A stretch of DNA of 64,000 nt from Gnetum montanum (lineage: Eukaryota > Streptophyta > Gnetopsida > Gnetales > Gnetaceae): positions 125,153-189,152 of the forward strand of contig MNCI01020918.1 of assembly GCA_015680685.1 (NCBI GenBank). The letters are read 5' to 3'. Under the pieces are notes generated by a model, which worked only from the letters and a program-made list of their open reading frames with translations, had not been told where the DNA came from and did not search any database. Shown here piece after piece: positions 35,501-45,849 of the stretch (its first letter is position 1; each line of letters starts with the position of its first letter). The position numbers and the translations under genes are program-made.

Positions 35501-36730
35501 TAAGTAGTTGTATTAGGTGCTCTTATTTTGTTATGCTAGGATTTTTTGAGTTTGATAATCTTGCTATGCTAACGCGATTGCTACGCTTTGTGTCAAGGTA
35601 GCCTCTCAGCTTAAATGGGACTCGGCACAGCCTATGAAAGTCAGTGTCATGCCTACATTTCCACCTAATGTGACCGAGGTATCTTGTCGTGCGTACAACA
35701 AGGCTTGCAAGTGCGTTTTGCACTTGGCACACTCCTTGTGAGAGTATAAGCGCATAAACGAGGCCCTGTGGAAACGGGTCCAAAGAGCTGAGCGAAGAGA
35801 GCTAAACCTGGTCACCAAGGTGGAGGATCTCAGGTTGAGGAATGAGTTCCTTCTATTCCGTGACATCAATAATGAGGACTGGCACATGGATGTTATAGAC
35901 TACGCTAGGTTTTGGACAGTCACACATCAGAACATTGAAGTCACTTGCGAGATAATCGAACAACGGATGCAAATGGACTTGCTAGCCTAGAAGTGTCAGG
36001 ACTTGAAAGATATCAATGCCAAGGTTTTTGAATGGGAGAAGTCCCAGAGAAATCATAAACACATGTATAAACAGGAAAATGCCACCCATTGCAAACTGTA
36101 TAAGGACACTACTGTAGAGGCGTTTACGTATGAAGCATTCATGAATGCCATTGACGCTTCTGAGGCTTATGCCAAGTTCAAAGAGCAGGTAAAGGTTACG
36201 GAATCTCCTGCCTAAAAGTGGACCTTCGCACAGGAGAGACTGCAACGTCTCCTTTTCCTTGGGACCACCAAGGTGGACAACCATCGAAAGGGAGAGAGCT
36301 GCTGCGAATGTTGAACTTAGCAACAGGCATTGGATGGACATCATGATAGAGGAGGTCTGGCATCCCCTCAGGCTCAGTTTAGACCGGATACCCTTTGAGA
36401 AAAACATAGGTCCTTCTTAGGTTAGTTGCTTTACTGTGTTAATGCTTATGCTCTATTGTAGTTTGCATTTGTTGCCCTAGCTAACCACTTCACTCCTACA
36501 ATGCAGGCTCCAGATGAGGGCGTAGGGCCTGTAGAGGGAGGGAATGAAGAATCGGCAGAGGCCAATGTAAGGGAAGGTGATGCAAAAGGCAATGATGCAA
36601 AAAAAAAGGTGAAGATGATGCAAACAGAGACAACCCATGACAGCATGGGATTTTTTTTGAAAATTTTGAATTTTTGGAACAAATTTTGCAAACATTGTTT
36701 AAAAGAAAATAGTTTTGAATAAAGAAAAGA
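32575..36730 (+). pseudogene. Antisense, intron-containing gene-like region inside element B
   Basis: It lies between protease (37149-37770) and RT (to 31800) of element B, on the opposite strand. It starts MAPKKGSIDLVLVQVVEVKQ at 32575. Coding-like pieces follow: 33260-33508 (GFLQFFLDHFSMIVWSSLAE), about 33751-34330 (NILTIEMISLVNFFSKKVGH; VVIEINDQLFPMEKLKDG), 35365-35499 (ESWVEVPDKLTFVQGIIDDM) and 35598-36214 (a charged, helix-like stretch such as EYKRINEALWKRVQRAERRE, likely coiled coil). They are separated by short GT...AG gaps: 33668-33750, 35302-35364 and 35500-35597. A last exon-like piece at 36500-36720 is acidic. Several pieces carry a stop, often TAG at a likely CAG. I know no family. 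The layout (basic MAPK start, globular part, coiled coil) recalls ORF2 of the Athila-like elements, but I could not align the two. Confidence 0.5.
34839..34865. other. Assembly gap (27 N) preceded by a run of 17 C
   Basis: The C run at 34822-34838 directly before the Ns is probably a sequencing or assembly artefact rather than biology. Confidence 0.9.
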
Positions 36731-36804
36731 GGAACAAAAATTGATTTTACATTAACCTGTGCATTGCATATGTGCTTTTTGTATAAAATTTTCATGCTTT
36801 CATG

Positions 36805-37060
36805 TGCTAGTTTCAGGCCATTTTGGGCCATTGCTAGTTTTAGGCCATTTCGGGCCTTTGCGTAACATGCTAGAGATGATACATTAACAACTCAAACAAT
36901 GGCTAATAGGTAACTTATGCTAGTTTTAGGTCATTTTGGGCCATTGCGTAGCATAGTATTAGGCCATTTCGGGCCATAGCGTAGCATAGTTTTAGGCCAT
37001 TTTGGGCCATAGCGTAACATAGTTTTAGGTCATTTCAGGCCATAGAGTAGCATGCCAAAA
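36805..37060 (+). repeat. Repeat array between antisense region and protease, element B
   Basis: About seven units of TAGTTTTAGGCCATTTCGGG followed by CCATAGCGTAGCA, length 33-40 bp, most regular at 36940-37050. It resembles the other arrays in its TAGTTTxAGGxC core but has its own consensus. Confidence 0.8.
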
Positions 37061-37148
37061 GGATGGCATGTTAACAAAGAAAAAAGCTATGAATATACTA
37101 GGGATGGTAACTGGGCAGGAAGTAGTAGGGTTGCTATGCTATGCGTAG

Positions 37149-37770
37149 CTACTTCTTGATCCACAGTGGATTGATTGGAACATAAGGCCGAGGCATTTCA
37201 CTAGGGCCCTCGTTCACGTCATTGTCCCCTGCTTGGAAGGGCAACTCAACCCATGCACTATTCTTTTGGTAACCGACTTGCTGATCTGATTCTCCCGTTG
37301 GATGGTTAATGTGTGCGTGAGCAGACGCTCCATTCTCAGAGGTTACGACCTCCGAGCCCTGCTCCATGTCTACGTTACTGATAGCTTGCATTGCTACTTC
37401 ATTACCATGGATCACCACCTCCCTGCCTTCATATGGTAGATGGATTTCCTGGTGTATAGGTGAGGAGATAGCCCTAAGTTGTGCCAACCATGATCTCCCC
37501 AGGATCAGGTTAAACTTGAGCATTTCCTCAACCATGATGAATGTTGCGTTTGTGGGGAACTGGTCCCTTGCTACGAAGTCTATGTGAACTGTGCATTTCA
37601 CCAGGATGCGTGCCCCCTTAAACGACCTTAGAAACGACGTCGCTGTGGGTTTGATTTGGTCTACCAAGCCCAACTTGTCCACAATAGGAAAGGGGATGAC
37701 GTTTGTGGTAGCCCCATCATCAACGTGTACCCTTCAGATCCGGTGTTGGCCGACCCGAATTGTGATGAAA
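37149..37770 (-). pseudogene. Retropepsin-like protease of element B
   Basis: Reading leftwards: the active site VHVDDGATTNVIPFPIVDKL (37735-37675, D-D-G-A where D-S/G-G-S/A is usual), then GARILVKCTVHIDFVARDQF and FIMVEEMLKFNLILGRSWLA (the ILGRxWL end of Tat proteases), followed by a glutamate- and proline-containing tail ending at 37149. The main part is open for 177 codons from 37682, but the active-site part lies upstream of that methionine, so the reading must start further right. Relative intactness compared with gag suggests moderate age. Confidence 0.75.
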
Positions 37771-37779
37771 AGGGATGCC

Positions 37780-40400
37780 ATGGTCACTTGACACCTTTCG
37801 AGATCTTCCCTAATGGTGTCATTGCTAAAAGTGAATTGGGATGGCTTAGGCTCTACGGGTGCAGAGGGAAGCATGACTGAGTGGATCGCTTCCTCTTCCC
37901 CTAGCATGTTTTCATTGACCTGAATCACTGTCAACATGCGGATCAGAGCCTCACAGTGGGGAACAAACATCATGATTAGGTCATACAAGCTCAGTGTAGT
38001 GTTTTTCTATTTTAGAGCTTGCTTGATCTGAGTGAGGGCATCCAAAAGGTCTTGGCCACCCTCCTGTTTAACACTTTCCTCCTCTTCTATTCGTTCCAGA
38101 AGATGAATTTCGTGAGGAGGGGCAACTTCGGGTTTAAGTTCAGACCCTTTTTGGTAGGGTAGCACAGACTACGCTAGTATAGCAATGTTTGTCTTTGGTG
38201 ACAAAGTTGCAAATGACATAGGCTTGGAAGTACCAGGGGCGGTACTTCCTCTCAATGTCTAGCCTGTGAAACGCACTTCCTATTTTTTAGGATGAGAAGG
38301 TTGTTCAGTTGTTTTATGCAAGGTGGGGGCTATCGAATGAGTCGACCCCCTGATGATGAAAGGAGCTAACGGAGTTAACGGGTGAAGTGGCACGGTTTCG
38401 CTAACAGGTGATGTGGAGATGGATGCCCATGAAGGGACTCTTAGGATGAACGGATGTTGCAAACTTGGGTTAGCTTTTCATGGTGCTGGTGCACTATGCT
38501 AAGGCACACGGACCATGAATGACTACTAGGGTGGCCTAGGATTACTATAAATGCCAATGGCATTGATGATGTAATTAGAATTGTTGGCATTGAGGGGATC
38601 TATGTAGACATGCATAGATTGGTTTTCGGGACGTACGAGGTTGCTTTTGTCCAACACCAATTTTCCCTAGTCGATCAATCTCTGGATGTCATCTTGTAGC
38701 GCTAGACAGTAGTCCGTGTTGTGACCACATTGTTGGTGGTAGTCACAGAACCTGTCCAGCCTGAAACCCTTAGGAACATGGAGCTCATTGGGCAGGGCCA
38801 AAGAGGGGTTCCTAAGGAGCTCGCAGTAGCATTGATGTCTGTTGATTGCTTCTTGTGACAGTTTCTTGTATTGCATATGCCCCACTGCCAATAGCTGCTT
38901 CAGAAGTTCTGAAGGTTTAAGAGGCAGTGGGATGTACTTTGAGTGATCTTTACACTCAAAGTTCGGCTTGGGTTGTGTAGATGTCTCAGATGCAAGTATC
39001 GGAGGTTGTAGCATGTTGCCCTACTTGGGCATGGGTTTAGCTACGGGGACGATCGGTTTCTTGTTGCTCTTGCTACCATTGTTACTAGGTCTGGGCTTGG
39101 CCTCGGTCGCCACAGTGGCCACTGTGGTTGTTGGGACCTTACCCTTGTCCTTCTTTTTGAAGGTTTTTTTGTAAGTGATGTAGGCCAGGTCTTTTCTTGC
39201 CTTAGCTGCATCCTGTATGCTCTTAGTCTAAGCAAAGGCTTGACTAAGAGTGCGAGGGGTGAGGTAGTACAGTTTAGACTTGATAAAGTCATTCATTGCA
39301 CCCTTAAAGATGGCCAACAAGTGGGCTTCTATGATGGGCTCGCTAATTTTGTTAAGGGTTATGCTTCACCGCTTGATGAACTTTTGGACTGGTTCCAGAG
39401 GCTCCTGCTTCATGCTCATTAGCTAGCATGATTTTCGGCTTCAAGTTATACTTGAAGCGCATCACAAACTAGGTTAAAAGCTCTTCTAGAGTTGAAATGG
39501 ATGAACATGAAAGCATGCGATATCAATCTAAGGCTTTCCTAGCTAGGGACATGGAAACAACACGAATGATTGTGTGCGGCCATTGTTGCAATAGGAGAGA
39601 CTCAGACCTAAAGGTAACTAGATGCACGTTGGGATCCCACTCCCCATCGTACTTTGTGAAGTGGGGGAGAGACATCCCTGGGGGTAACATTAGATTAGGG
39701 ATTGCAGGGCTGATGGGGTCGTCCTGGTAAAAGTCCATGATTTGTACCATGTCAAACCCAACATATTTGAGGCGTTTTATTTCCTCAGTGAGAGTTTGGA
39801 TAAGCTGGAATGCTTGATCCAAGCCCTACAATGTTGTAGGCACCTGGGGAACTGCCGAGGTAGCTCACACTTTTGGAATGGCAAGGGTGGTGGCTTGACC
39901 CATTGGTGGTACCGTTGGGAGGGCCCCCATGAATAGTGTTGCTTACGTTGCCCACCACTTGGTAGGTGGTGCTATTGGAGTAGCAACCGTAGGTTGAGCC
40001 GTCGGATAGACTACTTGTGTCACCAACGGAATAGACCATAGCCCTGTGTTAGGTTGTACCATTTGCGAAGTTTGGTGGGTCTAAGGGAGAACATAATGAG
40101 ACATCTGTGATGGTTGTGGAATAGGTGAAGAAGTGAATGGGGTCCACCACGTGGATGGGCCTGGGCTTGCCACAGTGGATGGAATAGACGTGAACGTAGG
40201 AATTGAAACAGAAGTTGCGCACAACTGCGAAGCAGGTATAGTATGAACATGCAACAGGGTAGCCATGATAGATGTATGATGTGCTGCAGGAATGGGTTGC
40301 TGAATAGTTTGCGGAGGCATAGTTGGTGCAAATAAAATAGGAGAATAGGGGCGTCGATACGCTGGGAAGGTGACATAGCTACCCATTGCGGTCGTAGTTG
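37780..40400 (-). pseudogene. Tat-type gag of element B, broken
   Basis: The N-terminus near 40390-39860 is rich in P, T and Q. The gag core is at 39523-39822 (QIMDFYQDDPISPAIPNLML, MSLPHFTKYDGEWDPNVHLV), and the nucleocapsid is at 38667-39014 with CDYHQQCGHNTDYCLALQDD, the histidine-rich zinc motif C-x2-H-x3-GH-x4-C seen in Tat gags (usually CxFHxxxGHxTExC). Pieces are in different frames with several stops. The 38100-38600 stretch is poorly readable linker. Confidence 0.7.
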
Positions 40401-40557
40401 TAGGTGTACCGTCTGAAATCGTCGGTGCTGGGCTGGAACGTTTCGGGCATCGAAAGATTCATAGACAAGCATAGAAGACCCTGCCTCTACTTGAGGGTAA
40501 TCTAGAAATAGATGAAGGCAGAGTGCCTTAGATGGTCCACACATGGATCAAACAAGG

Positions 40558-40577
40558 ACGTCCCCAACGTTTGCCGC
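40558..40577 (-). other. Possible primer binding site of element B
   Basis: The minus strand reads TAGCGGCAAACGTTGGGGAC directly next to the presumed LTR edge. It keeps the frame of the TGGCGAC...GGGGAC site common in Tat elements, but the middle does not match any tRNA end I can recall. Confidence 0.3.
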
Positions 40578-43501
40578 TACAACACATTAGGTTATACGTA
40601 AACTGCAACTAAATGTAAACTAGTACGAAACGTACAGAAAATGTAAATGTGTGTAAACATAGAAAATGATGTAAAATATAATGAAAGTTGGCCAACTGTA
40701 TCAAATGTATTGAAAAAGAGTGTGTACAAAGCACCAGTCTGTATGTAGTTGTGGATCTACACAAGGTGGACGTATAGCCCCGGTTGATGAGGATGGGTGA
40801 TGACAACTACTGGGAATTTCTGCAGGCATAGTGTGAATGATGTATGCTTAGCATGTAGGATGTATGCCCAGTGTGTGAGATCTATGCTCCCATGCTCTAT
40901 GTGTGAAAATGACCAACCTTCTTTTTTTCTCTGCGAACCGAACCGAACCCCTCTTTAGTCAAAAATTGGGATTTTTATATGATCTTAGAGCGTGGAATTC
41001 GGATCTAGAGTGGGATGATTGGCTATGGGAGGTGAAATTTACAGATCTGGAGATAGGTGGGGCATTGACCAATGTGAAAGAATAAAATTTTACAAGTGCA
41101 CAACGTGAACACTATCGAGTGCACACGCTGGGCGTGTAGACCCTGAGCGTGTGAACTTTCATGCCCACAAAAAATGAATGAATGATAGTTGTACAAAATA
41201 TTTCATGGTTCTAGCCTATAGATCTAAGCTTTGGTGTCCTATTTCTAGCTTCAGCGTGTCATTCTAATCTCTGAGGTATCTTGGCATGTCCATAGAGCTT
41301 CTAGCATGTGAGTTTGGGCATCTCGCATGTTTCTGTACCCTCATACACTGGGCGTATATGCTCTATAAGCTAGACAATAGGTGGTCAAGCAGGAAATATT
41401 TTGACCTTTATTTTGATCTATGAAGCTAGTTTTGACTATGGATATAGATTTTTAATGTCCTAACGATGCTGCCTATCAAATTTGGACTCATTTGGCCTTG
41501 ATTTAGTAGGGTTTTGGGAGGCCTGAAGTTGAGCATGCTGGCCACACACTGGGCATCAGCGTGTGAGCATGAAAACTACAATTTAGGAATTAGATATGGT
41601 ATGCTGGGATGTGTACACTGATCCCTGATCTTGGTGGTCCTCCAGGTCATCTAGGAGCTAATTTTGACTTCGTTTCAATGGAGTTTTGGGCTCATCTCTG
41701 AGGTGCAACCTGGCTGTACGCTGGGTGTATAGGTTAGCGTGTGAGGCCAAAAATGATATATTTGATGCCCAAAATGGAAGTTTTCAAAGCCTGTGATGAT
41801 GTAGAATAGATGCCCATGTCTTGAGGGTCAATCCCATGCCAAAAAATTTCTTGAAAGTGCCTGTTTGACCTTGTCCTTGGTGTCACATGCTGGGCGTACA
41901 CGCTAGGCGTGCAGGATGTACATGCTCAGCGTGTGAACTTAAAAGTGCATGATTTCAAGGTCAAAAATTGATTTTCTTGAGTCCATGATGATTCCTAACA
42001 ATTTCCCTATCTCTGAGAGTTGATGCCTTGTCAAAATATTGCTCTAAAGTGCTTATTTTGGATCACCTTTAAAGTCATACGCTGGGCGTACACGCTGGGA
42101 GTGTGAGCCAGCGTGTAGGCAGGAAATGACCCGTTTGGTGCCCAAAATTTGATTGTTAGAAGCTTGAGACCTTATTGGTACCTTAGGGAAGGTTATGGGG
42201 AGTCTAGACCTTCGATTCTGGCCTATTTTGATGAGTTTTTGAGGCTCAAAAGTTGCTGCACGTTGGGCCATACGCTGGGCATGTATAGGCCAGCGTATAG
42301 GATGCATACTTAGTGAAAACCAAGTATTTTGAGCTCACAATTTGCTAGGTTTGATGCCAGATGTCACTGTAGTCTTCTGTGGATCCTATGGAACCATTTC
42401 TTGCTTATTTTGACTCCGTTTGAAGCTATCTATGAGGTCCTCAAGCTTCAGTCATGCTGGGGAGCATCATGACTTAGCTTGATTCTTGTTGGAGAAGTGC
42501 TAAGCTCAGAATTTTGTGGTGTTTCATTGGTCCCTCTTTGTTGACTCTTGGAGGAATCAACCCAAGAAGCATCAACTTAGAAGTACAAAACATTACAAGA
42601 AACTTGGTAGAAATATTATCCTTTGGCATTGGGCCATATGTCATCGCATCGTGTTCAGTAGTACATGGGATTGGGAAAATGAAGTTTGTAGCTGGATAGG
42701 GAAATGGAAATTGTGGGGATTGGAAACTGATCAAGGGATTATGCATGGTGAAGGGAATCCTCTGGTATGTATATGGGTCATGTTGATCCTTGTCAATAGC
42801 CATTGTTTAGTAGACTTGGAACCAAAACATAAGGTGTACGTCCTTTGGCGGAACAAGACTTTTGTTTGGTATTTAAGAGAACTTGTTGGCACAACTAAAG
42901 CCATGTGATGATGTGTTGCATTCTTTGGAGGAACAAGGCCTCTATTTAGTGTTAAAGGAAACCTATTGGTGAAGAGCCAAAGCCAAGGAATGAGATGTTA
43001 CTTGAGCATTTGAGACATGAGTACTTGTTTCCAAGACAACTGCCTTTCCTCCTGGGGCTTGTATGGGAAGTGCCAAGTGTCTTGTGTTTCTTTTTGGCTT
43101 TTCTGCTCTTTGCTCTTTGCTCTTTTGTTCTTTTGTTATTTTTTTCTTTTTCTTTTCATTTCTTTTTTTTATTATTTTTTTATTTCTTTGTATATATTTT
43201 TTGTAAAGAGCTTTATTTTGATCTTGTACTCATGCTCAAGTGCCATGTTATGTGTTGCAACTACTTAAAAGTGTTGCAGTGTGCAACGGTGTGCTCAATG
43301 TTTCGGGGTGTACTGGGTGTGTCAGGGATGTAACTAAGTAGAGTATGTTGAGGAATAGATGGGAAATGTAACAGGAAATGGGAATGTACTAGTGAATGGC
43401 TTGATTAATCTTGTTACATGTGTTAGAAATAATGTGGTATCTTGCTACTGTGACGAAGTGCATTCTCGTACTAACACCTCTGAGTGTCATCCTGCAAACA
43501 C
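40578..43501 (-). repeat. LTR between elements B and C (acts as 5' of B and 3' of C)
   Basis: Its right edge (CATCCTGCAAACACA/ACTC) and the GTGTTTCATTGGTCCCTCTT block at 42519 match LTR A, so its upstream half belongs with element C. Its left part lies against the gag and primer-site region of B and shares A-rich TGTAAA-rich DNA and a CTACxCAAGGTGG block (40756) with 25800. A TATA-like site (minus, CATATAAAAATCC) is near 40972-40984. Two explanations fit: a single LTR shared by two tandem internal regions, or a fused pair. The T-rich open frames at 42995-43333 are low-complexity. Confidence 0.45.
41100..42430 (-). repeat. ~170-220 bp degenerate tandem array with CGCTGGGCGT motif
   Basis: A CACGCTGGGCGTGTAG-like motif recurs at about 41122, 41342, 41543, 41716, 41885, 42077 and 42258, each time followed by similar text (for example GATGCCCAAAATGG at 41765 and GGTGCCCAAAATTTG at 42137). 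Intervals are 220, 201, 173, 169, 192 and 181 bp. It lies inside an LTR. Confidence 0.7.
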
Positions 43502-43689
43502 AACTCCAGGAAGACAAGAAAACCATGAGTGAGTGAGTAAGATTAGACTTGAACAAAAACTGATGAAACAAAGGCACTAGATGAGATTTCAGGCATTGAA
43601 TATGAATGGCAGCAATGTTGTTAGGATCAACTAATGATGAGTGAGGCAGTGGTTCTGATGAAGTTTGAATGTAGCTACAGATCAGGAGG

Positions 43690-44035
43690 CTAGAGATGAA
43701 GCTGCCAGTTTATAGTCGTAGCAGACTATTGTGGGTTAGTTTTATGTCATAAACCATTGGATGTTGCCAGTTTAGCATCGTAGCGGACAATACATTGCTA
43801 GTTTATAATCTTGGCGGACTGTGGAGAGGCAAACCAGTTTATAGTCTTAGTGGACTCTGGCGAACAAAAATGTGGCAGTTTAATGTCGTACCAGACGGGC
43901 GCTAGTTTATTGTCATTACAGACAAACTGTGGTGTCAGTTTATCATCATGATGCCAAGACGATGGATTAGATGTGTTAGTTGTGGTGCCAGTTTATCGTC
44001 ATAACGCCAAGACGAGTGCATACCTGAGTTTATGC
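43690..44035 (-). repeat. Repeat array downstream of C integrase
   Basis: About eight units with the plus-strand core GCCAGTTTATAGTCGTAGCG followed by GAC, 35-45 bp apart. Same family and same position as 27925-28325 in element B. Confidence 0.75.
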
Positions 44036-44049
44036 TCAAACGTAGAATG

Positions 44050-45110
44050 GTTTCAAGTATAAGTGGTTGGTCAGGTGTGCAAGCTTGTTCCCTTCCATGT
44101 CCGCTAGCTTAAACGCTCCATTGTCATATGCTTTGGTGACCATCAGTTGGCTGAGAATTTGTCTGGGTGTTCCCGAACTGCTTTGAATACAAGGTTGCCT
44201 TCCTTGATCGGGTGCTTATGAATATTTTGTCGATGGCACCGTCGTTGTTGCTTCTGGTACCACTCGATTTGATCAAGTGTTCGTATGCATTATTTTGACC
44301 TTCGTCAAGGAGTCCAGAGAGTGTGATCCTTAGGGATGGTACCTACAACTCCAAAGGTAAAATAGCTTCTGATCCATAAACAAGACTATATGGTGTTTTA
44401 CTTGTGGATGTCCGATGCGTAGTCCGGTAGGCCCAGAACACATATACTAGCTACTTGTGCCATCTTTTCTTGCTTTGAGTAAGCATCTTCTTGAGCACTA
44501 TGATAATGATCTTATTTTTAGCTTCGGCTTGTCCATTTCTCTAAGGGTAGTAAGGTGATGAAAACGAGTGTTTAATACCTAGGTTCTCATAGAACGTTTT
44601 GTTTCGACACTATTGAATTGTGGCCCGTTGTCAGTGATGATGGTCATCGGGATGCCAAAGCGGGTCACAATATTTTCTAACATGAAGTTGCATACTTGTT
44701 TTGATGTGGTTTTCCTAAGGGGAATAGCTTCTACCCATTTAGTAAAGTATTTTGTCGTGGTTATGATAAATCCATGTCCTGCAGAAGATGGGGGAGTTAT
44801 TGGTCCGATAATGTCTAACCCCCACTTCTGGAAAGGCCAGGTGATTTGTGCGGTATGCAACTCATTTGGTGGAACATGTATCAAATTGCTATGTTTTTGG
44901 TAGATGCTGCATGTTTTGACCTTGGAGAAACAATCGTACTCCATGTGTGGCCAATAATAGCCCAAATGTCTTATTTTTGTTGCCATTACTTTGGGCTCTA
45001 TGTGCCCTCCGCATAGTCCTTCATATACTTGCTCCACGATGGTTTGGCCATCAGTGCTACTAACGCATGTTAACAAGATGCCTTTGTAGGATCAACAACA
45101 TAGTGTATCT
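44050..45110 (-). pseudogene. Integrase of element C
   Basis: The part 44579-45076 is open for 165 codons: zinc domain GLCGGHIEPKVMATKIRHLG, YYWPHMEYDCFSKVKTCSIY (H-H-C then C-S-I-Y, so the last Cys is lost), core GLDIIGPITPPSSAGHGFII, TKYFTKWVEAIPLRKTTSKQ and an intact TDNGPQFNSVETK. The C-terminal half (44050-44570) is broken into frames but ends in the same NH-x-YLKPYY-like region. It is better preserved than A or B. Confidence 0.8.
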
Positions 45111-45830
45111 CTTACTAGTTTGTATTGTTTAGAGCATTTTTGTACTACATATTTTTGTGCATTCGTTAGATGTTGCGGTGTTTCACCATGTAGAAGGTAC
45201 TCTTTTATGTCATCATACCATTCTACTACGCATGTTGTACTAACAGATGCAATCGGTAATTCATTGGGAGTACCAGTTATGGGTTTAGCACAACTGATTA
45301 TAGAACTAGGCAACGTGTGGAACATGTTTGGCGATATGTTTAGAGCTAACATGGCAAGTGCATCTACAATGGTGTTATCGTTTCTAGATACATGTTGCAC
45401 CTCTCTTTCCGAATCGCTTCAACAAGTGCTTAGTCAAATCATAGTATGGTTGTAAGTGTTGTGCTTTGCATGCGTAAATGTTTGTGACTTGATTTAGAAC
45501 TAACTGTGAGTCACCTTTAACTACGAGCCATGTGATGTCTGAAGCTAGTGCTGCCATGAGACCTCTAAGGAGACCTTCGTACTCTGCTACGTTGTTGGTA
45601 CAGTGAAAGTCAAAATGATAAGCAAAGGGTCGGATCTCCTCGGAGGGATAGGTGATGATGGCGGCAACACTTCCCCCTCGAGAGGTGGATGATCCATCAA
45701 AGTTTGAAATGGCATCGTAGTCATTGGGCACTATGTCTATTGCACTCACATTTTCATCAGGGAACTCTAGCTCTATCATTGCTTGATCATGATTGGTGAT
45801 GCAGTCATTTGATTTGCTATAGCTTGACCT
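45092..45830 (-). pseudogene. Second RNase H-like (aRNH) domain of element C
   Basis: 45384-45779 has ISNFDGSSTSRGGSVAAIIT, NNVAEYEGLLRGLMAALASD and VVKGDSQLVLNQVTNIYACK. 45092-45400 continues with QHVSRNDNTIVDALAMLALN. The four acidic residues (FDG, AEYE, GDS, VDAL) are all present. A single frameshift near 45395 separates the two pieces. This supports placing C, like B, in the Tat lineage. Confidence 0.8.
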
Positions 45831-45849
45831 TTAACTGATGATTGCGCTA

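Noticed and set aside
42995-43333. Open frames rich in F, L and S on the plus strand (112 and 83 codons)
   Set aside because: They come from a T-rich low-complexity run in an LTR, with no motif and no counterpart in the related LTRs.
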